DNA of 64,000 nt from the NCBI RefSeq assembly GCF_018143015.1, contig NC_054741.1:6993683-7057682 (forward strand), given 5' to 3'. The notes below the pieces were generated by a model. It was given only the letters and a program-made list of their open reading frames with translations. It ran no database searches and was not told the origin of the DNA. Shown here one piece after another: positions 47,503-57,250 of this stretch (its first letter is position 1; each line of letters begins with the position of its first letter). Source of the stretch: Lytechinus variegatus (lineage: Eukaryota; Echinodermata; Echinoidea; Temnopleuroida; Toxopneustidae). The position numbers were made by a program, and so were the translations under genes.

Positions 47503-48094
47503 TGTATCCCAGTATTCAGTGAGATCATTATTACTATAAAGTATAAACATTATTATTTTTTCTGTCATTCACCACCATTATCATTATTACATGTAGAGTG
47601 TATCATCGAAACACACATGAATTGTTCACCAAAATATGTCAGAGTTCAGCTGTATTATATCAAATTATCATGAAACATGAATAGAGACAAACCATTTTTA
47701 TGGAAGAATGCGACTAGCTTTGACGATACAAATTATTGAGGTTTTGATTATTCAATAAGTTTACATTGTACTGTTAATAGGTTTGACTGGCACAAGTCAT
47801 GTTTTTTTTTAAGACATAAGCATTCAAACATCTATTTAAGGAATGCATTGAAAAGAATGTAGTTGTGTGATGCAATTTAATAAATGAAAGGATTGATGAC
47901 AACTGAAGTACTCGGCGAAATATATTTTCAACAGTGTGGCGCTATTTTGTGATAATTGAAATAAAAAGGGATATCAACATTTAGATTGATTCAAAGACTA
48001 TTCCTTATACGATAGTGGCAAAAATAGTTGAATATTGTGATTTTTGTGTTTGCTGTATGGGTGAGTCGTGATGTAGAGGTTCTTACTCTGGCCT

Positions 48095-48270
48095 TTGGTG
48101 TAGTGGTGGTTCTTGACTAGATATCGCGTTAAGGCGTTCGTTCGAATCCCATCGCAGCCGATATCATCCTTTGGCAAGGCGTCAATCCACACTTGCCTCT
48201 CTCCACCCAGGTGTTGAATGGGAATCCGGGAGATGAGATAGCCTATGCCTCGGCGGCAGCCTAGCAATTG
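48095..48270 (+). mobile_element. tRNA-derived SINE, plus strand, 3'-truncated
   Basis: The head has box-A-like GGTGTAGTGGTGG and B box GTTCGAATCC (48140-48149). The body GATATCATCCTTTGGCAAGG, CTTGCCTCTCTCCACCCAGG and GAATGGGAATCCGGG matches the SINE at 2335-2706 and 8835. The tail stops near CAATTGAGTC. The adjoining stretches 47503-48094 and 48271-48917 show no gene. Confidence 0.7.
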
Positions 48271-48917
48271 AGTCTTGAAAGTTATGTTGGAAAAGTTCTC
48301 AGATATGTTATTTTATCCACTTTGCCGGTCCGCATATTTTTATGTATGTTTTTTCGTTCTTGAATAGGCAAAATGGAAGGTCGAAAAGTAAAAACAAATT
48401 TGTTGGGAGTGTATTAAACAGGTACATAGTGTACTGGACGTGTTTGTCAATATGAATTCCTTATTGAAAGCAGCGTCTGATCCCTGGCTAATAATGGCTA
48501 CTGTTATGAAAGATAGGGCCCCTCGGGGTATTGGAAGTACATTATTTTCCAGCTTATTTCACTGTCTTTTTTTTCGTAAAAGCATGGATGCTCTAAAGGT
48601 TTAATCGGTTTAAAGACAAGCTTTAAATCATTGGTAAGTATATGGTAAAGGGTCAACAATAACCGAGTAATTGTCTAACACGGCGAGTGCAGAAGCCGTT
48701 GAAACTTGTGCAAATTTCATTACATTATCATTTAAAAAAAAACCAACATTTTTGTTTTGATCGGGCACTGGATAAGAAACCCCTCAAAAATCATCCTGTA
48801 AAACACATTTTATTCCATATCCTCCACATCTTAACTGTTATTGTTATTTTGTTTTATTGTTATAGATCATGTAAATGATGAATGCTTTTTTTCAGGGATG
48901 CCAAACGCTTTAAGAGT

Positions 48918-49025
48918 AGGACCGTGACCCGGAGGAGACAAAGCATTGGGGGGGGGGGGGGCACTGTATTGTTGTGAACAATGATGTGCCCCTCCAATGC
49001 TTTGTATCCTCCGGGTCACGGTCCT
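48918..49025. repeat. 108-bp hairpin with poly-G arm
   Basis: AGGACCGTGACCCGGAGGAG, then ACAAAGCATTGGGGGG, faces CCTCCAATGCTTTGT with ATCCTCCGGGTCACGGTCCT. Pairing covers about 36 bp per arm with one clear mismatch before the G run. Probably the two ends of a deleted CCGTGACCC-type element. Confidence 0.75.
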
Positions 49026-49060
49026 CCACCGGTAGGAAGCATGGAACGACGCGTCTTTAA

Positions 49061-49628
49061 AGGTCAAGTCCACCTCAGAAAAATGTTGATTTGAATCAAT
49101 AGAGAAAAATCAGACAAGACAATGCTGAAAATTTCATCAAAATCGGATGTAAAATAAGAAAGTTATGACATTTCAAAGTTTCGCTTATTTTTAACAAAAT
49201 AGTTATATGAACGGGCCAGTTATATCCAAATGAGAGAGTCGATGATGTCACTCACTATTTCTTTTGTTTTTTATTGTTTTAATTATACAATATTCAATTT
49301 TTACGAATTTGATGATTAGGACCTATTGCCTGAAGCACAAAATGTTAAAATAATGGAATTTCACGTGTTCAGGGAGGAATGAAACTTCATTTCAAATGAC
49401 AATGACGAGAAAATCAAAATATTTCATATGAAATACAAAAGAAGTAGTGAGTGAGTGATGTCATCAGTTCCCTCATTTGCTTACCGACCGAGATGTACAT
49501 ATAACTGTTTTGTGAAATGAAGCGAAATTTTAAAATGTCATAACTTTCTAATTTTACGTCCGATTTTGATGAAATTTTCAGTGTTATGCTTGTTGATTTT
49601 TTTTCTTTTTATTCAAATCAAGTTTTTG
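49061..49628. mobile_element. TTAA-associated MITE (AGGTCAAGTCCACC), right end cut
   Basis: The left end AGGTCAAGTCCACCTCAG follows TTAA (49057-49060). The body parallels 41075-41600 and 711-1172. Near 49628 the expected TTTTTCTGGGGTGGACTT terminus is replaced by the dispersed repeat beginning TCTCACCTGCGAAG, suggesting that repeat inserted there. Confidence 0.7.
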
Positions 49629-50742
49629 TCTCACCTGCGAAGCTGAGTGAGACTATAGGCGCCGCTTTTCCGACGGCGACGGCGGCGGCGGCGGCGTCAA
49701 CATCAAATCTTAACCTGAGGTTAAGTTTTTGAAATGACATCATAACTTAGAAAGTATATGGACCTAGTTCATGAAACTTGGCCATAAGGTTAATCAAGTA
49801 TTACTGAACATCCTATTAAAGTTTCATGTCACATGACCAAGGTCAAAGGTCATTTAGGGTCAATGAACTTAGACCATGTTGGAGGAATCAACATTGAAAT
49901 CTTAACCTGAGGTTAAGTTTTTGAAATGTCATCATAACTTAGAAAATATATGGATCTAGTTCATGAAACTTGGACATAAGGTCAATCAAGTATCACTGAA
50001 CATCCTGCATGAGTTTCACGTCACATGACCAAGGTCAAAGGTCATTTAGGGTCAATGAACTTTGGCCGAATTGGGGATATCTGTTGAATTCCCATCATAA
50101 CTTTGAAAGTTTATGGATCTGATTCATGAAACTTGGACATAATAGTAATCAAGCATCACTGAATATTTTGTGCAAGTTTCAGGCCTAATGATTAAGGTCA
50201 AAGGTCATTTAGGGTCAATGAACTTTGGCCGAATCGGGGGTATCTGTTGAATTACCATCATAACTTTGAAAGTTTATTGGTCTAGTTCATTAAACTTGGA
50301 CATATGAGTAATCAAATATCACTGAACATCCTGTGCGCATTTCAGGTCACATGACCAAGGTCAAAGGTCAATGAACTTTGGCCGAATTGGGTGTATCAGT
50401 TGAATTACCATCAAAACTTTGAAACTTTATTGGTCTAGTTCATTAAACTTGGACATATGAGTAATCAAATATCACTGAACATCCTGTTCGAGTTTCAGGT
50501 CACATGATCAAGGTCAAAGGTCATGTAAGGTCAATGAACTTTGGCCATGTTGGGGTTTTTTGTTGAATAACCATCATATCTCTGTAAGTTTATTGGTCTA
50601 GTTCATAAAAAGTGGACATAAGAGTAACCATGTATCACTGAACATCTTGTGCGAGTTAGAGTAGTATTCAAAGTCAGCACTGCTGCTATATTGAACCGCG
50701 TGATGCAGGTGAGACGGCCAGAGGCATTCCACTTGTTGTTAA
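49629..50742 (+). repeat. Dispersed repeat with internal 150-190-bp tandem units, each with a DR1 motif
   Basis: It begins TCTCACCTGCGAAGCTGAGT and CGACGGCGACGGCGG. Five tandem units follow, each with TAGTTCATGAAACTTGGACA, ATCACTGAACATCCTG, GGTCACATGACCAAGG and AATGAACTTTGGCC. The end is CAGCACTGCTGCTATATTGA to GGCATTCCACTTGTT. AGGTCAAAGGTCA occurs intact at 49840, 50032, 50195, 50358 and 50511. Related copies lie at 54310-54815, 55340-55455 and 63310-63765. No ORF; mobilisation mechanism unknown. Confidence 0.8.
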
Positions 50743-50754
50743 TAAGGTAACGCG

Positions 50755-52120
50755 TCAGTGCATTCGCGGATAACCAGGGGAAGATTATTCCAGTATGGCC
50801 AGCGTGAGCAAAAGCCCGGCCCCATGTATTAACAGATTTGTTAACAGCTAGGGAACCAGAGTTGGATGAACGTATAGGGACCTGACAGGAGTGTATTTGT
50901 TTATTAGATTAATATTGTACTGTGGAGCAGAAACGGTAATTGCATGGAATAAAGAAGGATTTTGAAGATGATGCGATCGTTGACCTTTAACCAATGTAGA
51001 GATTTCAGAGTGGGTGTGATATGTGCTTGTTCAAGTTGTTGTTTGGATCGGATGGCCAACCGTGCTGCAGCTTTCTAGAGCTTTTGGAGTTAAGACAACT
51101 TGGTGTTGGGTCAATTGTAAAGCAATTTTGGCATTCCCGTATAATCAAGTCGTGAAGAGATCAGTGCGTGAACTAATTTTTCAGTGGCAGCTTGCGACAA
51201 ATATTTCCTGGTGAACCCAATATTGCAGAGATGATACCTTATACAGTTCTACAAACGTTGGTTGTTTGATATGACATATACATTCCACAATCTAACATGA
51301 CCCCTAGGTTACGACACATCTGGGACACATGAAGATATTCAATTAGAATGAATTACGATTCAGCCAGGAGTGAATGTCAGATAGACAATTCTCAAGAAGG
51401 GTGATTGCATTTATTGCATCAGCCTGATTTAGATTGAAAGAGAGATAAAGTTGGATGTCGTCGGCATAGATATGATAATTGATATTGTGGCGCCGTAATA
51501 TGCCCCAAACTAATCAAGTAAATCGAAAATAAAGTGGGAACGCCCACAGAACCCTGTGGAACACCTTGAGAAAGGGGCATACTATAGATTTGCAGTCATT
51601 AATACAGACAGTCTGTGAGTGACAAGAAATATACGACTGAAACCAATCCACATTGTAGTTGGGACGATATGCAGATTGAAAGGGATCGAATAAATAATAA
51701 GTAATTTTGAATAAGAATGGCAAATTAAAAACAGGTTTGCAGTACCTCTGGATCAAGAGAGGGTTTTTTCAGAAATGGAGTGATATAGGCAACCTAGAAA
51801 CAAGTGGGAATTTCAGTCTGATCAATACTTGAATTAACTATCTGTGAAATAATGGGAGCAAAAATAAAGAAAATTAGAGGGTAGGGATTGGGTCTAACTG
51901 GCATTAGGGGGGGGGGGGTAATGATTGAATCTCATCAGGATCGTTGGGATACAGAGTCTCAAATGAAGTTGCAGTGAAAGGTTGAGGACGTGATTCATCG
52001 GATGAAGAGTGTCAAAGATAGTCCGAACTTTCGTTCGGAATACAGCAGTAGGTTCATGGGAAGACGAACTGGATGAACGTCTCATGTACATGACTATTAC
52101 CGTGCCCGTCAACATGACGT
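50755..52120 (-). pseudogene. Decayed L2/CR1-like LINE ORF2 (reverse transcriptase remnant)
   Basis: Minus-strand codons in shifting frames give TSFETLYPNDPDEIQSL (linker, near 51950), QGVPQGSVGVPTLFSIYLI (51505-51567), YADDIQLYLSFNLNQADA (active-site YADD at 51457-51468), then NCLSDIHSWLNRNSF and, near 50940-51030, LEQAHITPTLKSLHWLKV with NDRIIFKILL. Order and wording match the RT and C-terminal part of L2-like elements. Many stops and frameshifts. No endonuclease was seen. Confidence 0.82.
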
Positions 52121-52929
52121 GACAGAGGGGTAGACTGCTTGTTTAGTTTAGTTTAGTAGAAACAAATTAATACCTTTCCCAACCCCTTAAATAAATCATC
52201 TACAATCTTCCCTATTTCATAAACGTTATATCTATTTCGTAATTATAGGTTTGAGAATCTTATTTCAATTTGATCTGATCGTCTCATGCTAAAAGAAATG
52301 ATAATGGACAGGTTATATTCATGACTCGTATAGTTGTATAGGTGATCGTGCTGTGCCCAATTGCATTCTCAGACTGAAACGAAAGCCGTATTGATTAACC
52401 TATTTATCGCCTTGGTTGCGCTTTAAATGTCAGATTTAAATGAAGGTTTAAATACCTCACTACCCTGTTGAAGCTCATTACATACACACCCGACATCGCA
52501 GGATAGTAATAACACACGTACGCCTTGTCGAATTTCATTAGGGTTCTCGCTCCACAGCGCATGACGATTTCAAGAACATAGAAAATGTATTGTTGAATGC
52601 CCTTCATGACAATGAACAACCAAGAAGTCTTTGTCGAAAATTGGTGAATCAAAATAACTATTTCGTCCTTGACTCGAGACAAACGGCATAATTTGCAATT
52701 TTCGGGAAACATCAAATACATTGCCCTTAAAAGAACATTATTGCCCTCGCCTTTAGGCGAGGGCAAATTATATGACCATGCAAAACATAATAATTATATG
52801 GTCATTTTTACGGTTTTGTACATGGTTTTCGAAAAAAAAAGTGGGGGGGGGGCTTCCGCGGTCCGTGAAACTTGTTAGATATATCTTTTTAAATCTCGAG
52901 CCGTGAAAGCTGAGGGTATCAATGTTAAA
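52121..52929. other. No gene seen
   Basis: AT-rich, with a small inverted repeat TTGCCCTCGCCTTTAGGCGA (around 52740-52765) and a G run near 52842-52850. Short ORFs lack similarity. Confidence 0.45.
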
Positions 52930-54190
52930 ATAATTAGTATCACTATTATTCTTATCATTATCATTACTATTATAATTAACACTATAATCATTTCATTAGG
53001 CGTATACTACAAGGACATCAATGATCTGTAATAGGTTTAGGTCTATAGTAATGTTTGTCACAATAATTATAATGAGGAAACTCAGATGTAAACATTAAAT
53101 TAGTATCCTTTCTCACCACAATCGCATTTTGCCAATTTTTGTATATAAGTTCACCCATGGACCTATGGTTCACCATTGTTTGAAATGCATTGATGGGACT
53201 GTATAAAGCCTTTGACACTCAATGAGATGAAATGCAAGTCTGGAGGTGTGTCGGGGCTCGTCTTGTCACGTGACTGTGACGTATAGCGATGGCACACGAG
53301 CACGACGTTATTACAAATTATGTTTGGCACTTTACTGCAGTCTGCAAAATTTGGCAGTCAGCCAAACGGTTTTTTAAAAATACATAAATTTCTCGTGCAA
53401 TATCATGTTTTTTTTTAATTTCATAGGGCTTATATGATATCATTAGAGGACGGATTGTGGAATGGGGTTGACACCCCCTCGCCACAACTCCTGCAAACAA
53501 CACGATTCTCGATTCGAAGTTTAAAACCCTCATGTTTCGAGATGATACTATAAAATTTTAGTCATTGATTCACATTTTGGATTGTGATTATTTTAGGCAT
53601 AGTTTACTGTTGTTTTATGATACTTTCATTCATTTTTTCTGACCAGGTTTCGGACTTTGAAAATTAGTAGATTATGTCAATTTTACCAACGCTTCTCGGA
53701 TCCGACAAGCCCTATTTTATTCGACAGTTACCATAGGAACTGTGCTTCTCAGCCGATCAAAATAAAGGAAAGTTGTCAGATCTCACAACTCATTAGACAA
53801 AAATGCCCAAATGTTAATGAAATGCTCCCTATAAGACCTGCATGCGTCCTTAACAACGATTTTCAGAAGATTTGATCGAACGTGCAGAATACGACGTTGA
53901 TCAAAGTCATTCGTTCGACTAGTCTCGTCCAATCTAGGTTAATATAATAATATGTTTATTAGAATGTTTGTGGGGGGTCAAAAACAATTTTCCAATTGTC
54001 ATGGTCTCGAATTTTCATAGGTGCTGGACAAAGATAGCAGTATTTGTGAATCGGTTCTCAGAACAATTATACTGACAACAAAGTAAACGCAAATACTATT
54101 CATTGAAGTGCGCACGTACCAAACGTATCCCCATGTGCGTTCTTGAGAGCATTGTTTATGTTTTTTAGGGGCGTGGTCTTGCGTGTAAAT
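52930..54190 (+). repeat. Local segmental duplication, copy A
   Basis: Colinear with 55461-62345. Shared blocks include GGACATCAATG and TTGTCACAATAATTAT near 53010-53075; GTCACGTGACTGTGACGTAT near 53265; CTGCAAAATTTGGCAGT near 53341; CGGACTTTGAAAATTAGTA near 53651; and GATTTGATCGAACGTGCAGA near 53870. No ORF spans it and it shows no known gene. Copy A lacks two ~400-bp blocks and the retrotransposon found in copy B. Confidence 0.75.
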
Positions 54191-54309
54191 ATTGGGGATA
54201 AGTTTTATGATGCTACCGAATTATTTAGACTATGATGATTAACCATTATTACATAATTATATGAAATTTGAAATAATTGTGTCTTGTTCATTGCGGCAAG
54301 GTTGTCAGG

Positions 54310-54815
54310 GTTTGTTCTAAAAACTTTTTAGACTACAGGCGACGCTTTTCCGACGGCGTCGGCGTCAACATCAAATCTTAACCGAAGGTTAAGTTTTTGA
54401 AATCACATCATATCAGTTCATGAAACTTGACATAAGATTAATCAAGTATTACTGAACATCCTGCTTGTGTTTCAAGTCACATGACCAAGGTCAGAGGTCA
54501 TTTAGGGTTAAAGAACTTTGGCCAAGTTGAGGGTATTTGTTGAATTGCCATCATAACTTTGAAAGTTTATGGATCTAGTTCATAACAAAACTTGACATAA
54601 GAGTAATCAAGTATCACTAAACATCCCGTGCGAGCTTTATGTCACATGACCAAGGTTAACGGTCCTTGAAGGTCAATGAACTTCGGCCATGTTGGAGGTA
54701 TTTGTTGATCACCATCATAAAGCTTAAAGTTTAAACTTGGACATATTTGAGTATTCAAGTATTACTGATCATTCCATGTGAGTTTCAGGTCAGATGTTGA
54801 AAGTCAAAGGTCATT
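54310..54815 (+). repeat. Dispersed DR1-type repeat, second copy
   Basis: It begins CGACGCTTTTCCGACGGCGT and carries the same units (ATTACTGAACATCCTG, CACATGACCAAGGTCA, AAGAACTTTGGCC) as 49629-50742. The DR1 motif is diverged here (AGGTCAGAGGTCA, AAGTCAAAGGTCA). It is interrupted by the SINE and resumes at 55340-55455. Confidence 0.75.
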
Positions 54816-55171
54816 ACCGGTGTGTTGGCTCAGTTGGTAGAGCGTCCGTCTGACAACCGGGAGGTCGGGGGTTCAAACCCCGGCCGCGTCAGACCAAAAG
54901 ACGTTAAAAGATGGGAGTCGAAGGTCAATGAACTTCGGCCATGTTGGAGGTATTTGTTGATCACCATCATAAAGCTTAAAGTTTAAACTTGGACATATTT
55001 GAGTATTCAAGTATTACTGATCATTCCATGTGAGTTTCAGGTCAGATGTTGAAAGTCAAAGGTCATTACCGGTGTGTTGGCTCAGTTGGTAGAGCGTCCG
55101 TCTGACAACCGGGAGGTTGGGGGTTCAAACCCCGGCCGCGTCAGACCAAAAGACGTTAAAAGATGGGAGTT
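54668..55171 (+). repeat. 252-bp exact-period tandem duplication (two units)
   Basis: Units 54668-54919 and 54920-55171 are identical except one base in the SINE head (GAGGTCGGGG versus GAGGTTGGGG). Each unit joins the end of the DR1-type repeat to the tRNA-like head of the SINE and stops after AAAAGATGGGAGT. Confidence 0.9.
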
Positions 55172-55338
55172 GCTGCTACCCTGTTTGGCGTTCAACGATT
55201 AAAGGGATAGAGCCTCGTCGATCTGTCGCTGCACGGTGGCTGCCGGGCCCACGATCAATTGGGCAAAGCAAATTTTCGGAGTATTTCATTTTATGTCTAT
55301 TTCGAACAATAAATTATAGATTTGGATTCTTTTTATTA
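54818..55338 (+). mobile_element. tRNA-Val-like SINE, head present twice
   Basis: The head has the D-arm GCTCAGTTGGTAGAGC (A box), an anticodon loop CTGACAA reading GAC (Val-like), and B box GGTTCAAACCC. Heads start near 54819 and 55071. Only the second has the full body (TACCCTGTTTGGCGTTC, CTCGTCGATCTGTCGCTGC, GGCCCACGATCAATTGGG), ending in AATAAATTATAG near 55315. The acceptor and T stems pair imperfectly, so these are SINE heads, not tRNA genes. Confidence 0.78.
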
Positions 55339-55477
55339 AGGTCAATGAACTTTGGCTATGTTGGGGGTAATTGTTGGCTTGCCATCATAACTTTGAACGT
55401 TTATGGACATAGTTTATGAAAAGTGGAAATAGGGGAAATCAAGTATCACTGAATAATTTTATTATCATTATTATTAT

Positions 55478-55509
<32 letters not shown>

Positions 55510-56728
55510 TAATATTTATCTAATGAGACGTATACTCCACGGACATCAATGTTCTGTATAGGTGTAGGTATATAGTTAACGATTGTCACAATAATTATGG
55601 GAAACTTAAACTAAAACATGTTATCCTTTCTTACCACAATCGCAAGTTGTCAGTCATTTTGCCAATTATATAATAACTCTTCATCATTGAAATGTGATGA
55701 TGGCACTGTATAAAACCTTTCAGGCCACATTGTGTCAAAAGCGATATTTCATTTTAAAAAATCTCCAAAAATAAGTCTTAATGATGACACTATCCAAACT
55801 ATTATTATTTGTTAGTTCGTCCAATATCCTTCAAACGCTAGACACATGAAAAGAGGTTTTTCAGCCTTTTTCGCGCTACCGTGAGGGGCTCAAACTCTGA
55901 CTACAAGCAAACTTGGTTGTAGCATCATGGTTGCAGTCACTAGTACTCACTAGGTTTTGGGGCAACTAATTAAATTCCCATAAAATCCAGCATTGACAAA
56001 TTACTGCTCTCCCATGGGACTGAACAGATCCATATTAGTCATGTTAGTAATCCCTCTGTATGCCCATATGAAAAAAAAAAATTGTGCAGTTATGCACCGT
56101 TGGTTTTATATGAATATTTTTCTAATCATTACATCATTTTACGGGTCGAAGGGGGAATCCCGAAACTGTTCACTTTGAAGGTGTGTGGAGGGCTCGTCTC
56201 GTCACGTGACTGTGACGTATAACGATGGCGTACAAGCACTACGTGTGTCGATCGCCTGTCTGTTTACAAATTATGTCTGGCACTTTACAGCTGCAGTCTG
56301 CAAAATTTGGCAGTGAGCCAATGAGTAAAAAAAAACTTTCTCGTGCATATTTTAGGGCTTATATGATAACATTAGAGGATAGACTGTGGAATAGGGCGGA
56401 CATCCGTTCATGATTGGACGGGGGTGTGAGGCTCGGGGCTTGAAACACCAATTTCTCATGAGAGGGTAATTTTGATCATGAACAGGTACCCATGTCTAAG
56501 GAGTTTTCTCAAAATACAGACCCATGCTTAAGGATTTTCTTTACAACAATGATGACCCATTTTCCAGATGTGGAAATATACTACAGTTACTCGTGACCAG
56601 GACTACAAGAGACATTTCCGGAGCTTTTCCGGAGGCTTTTCCTGGGGATTCTTATAAGCATGAAAAGTATTTGTTTTGTTCAGAAACGGACCCAGGTCTA
56701 AGGATTATTCGGTTGAAAAATAGGACGA

Positions 56729-56904
56729 TGTTATGTACTCCTAATTAATCTACAGTAAGTAGTAATTAAGGCACATAAATAAGCACACGTCTGATACTCT
56801 TGGTGTATGATTCCAAAGCAAGTTTATTCCGCATTGCGCCTGCGCAGCTACAATTGTGAGTCATGGTATGACATCATGAATGACATCATTATCAATATAT
56901 AACA
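56729..56904 (-). repeat. 3' LTR of the Ty3/gypsy element
   Basis: It begins TGTTATGTACTCC and ends ATATATAACA on the plus strand, with TG...CA ends and TGTT/AACA terminal inversion. A polyadenylation signal AATAAA reads on the minus strand (56823-56828). One difference from the other LTR (TTGGTGTATG here). Confidence 0.95.
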
Positions 56905-56917
56905 TCTCTCCCCCCTT
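56905..56917 (-). other. Polypurine tract of the Ty3/gypsy element
   Basis: On the minus strand AAGGGGGGAGAGA abuts the 3' LTR, the expected plus-strand DNA primer. The 330 bp between it and the gag-pol stop is AT-rich and non-coding. Confidence 0.85.
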
Positions 56918-57250
56918 AGATTAAACATACCTTTTCAACATCCCAATTCAATTTGCAACTCAAAACTGTACCACTATTCAATTGGTTATGAAACTATATA
57001 TTGAAATGTAACAATTTCTTTCAGTTCCCAGATTCAAATTTTACCTTTAAGAAACTTTTGATAATTATCAAACATTATTAAATGATATACGTCAGTCAGG
57101 AACTGAAGTTAAAATCAAAACTAATAAATTCAATGATACTTTTTGTTTCACTGAACCAAACAATTAAATCAGGAATTTTGACAAGGTCCAAAAATAGGTG
57201 AGTTTATAATCCAAGACAAGATTTTATTAAAATTATTGTTGCGTCGAAAA

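Noticed and set aside
54819..55146. Two tRNA-Val(GAC)-like sequences as functional tRNA genes
   Set aside because: The D-arm and both Pol III boxes are good, but the anticodon and T stems have mismatches and the acceptor stem is poor. The second is continuous with a SINE body; the first belongs to a tandem duplication.
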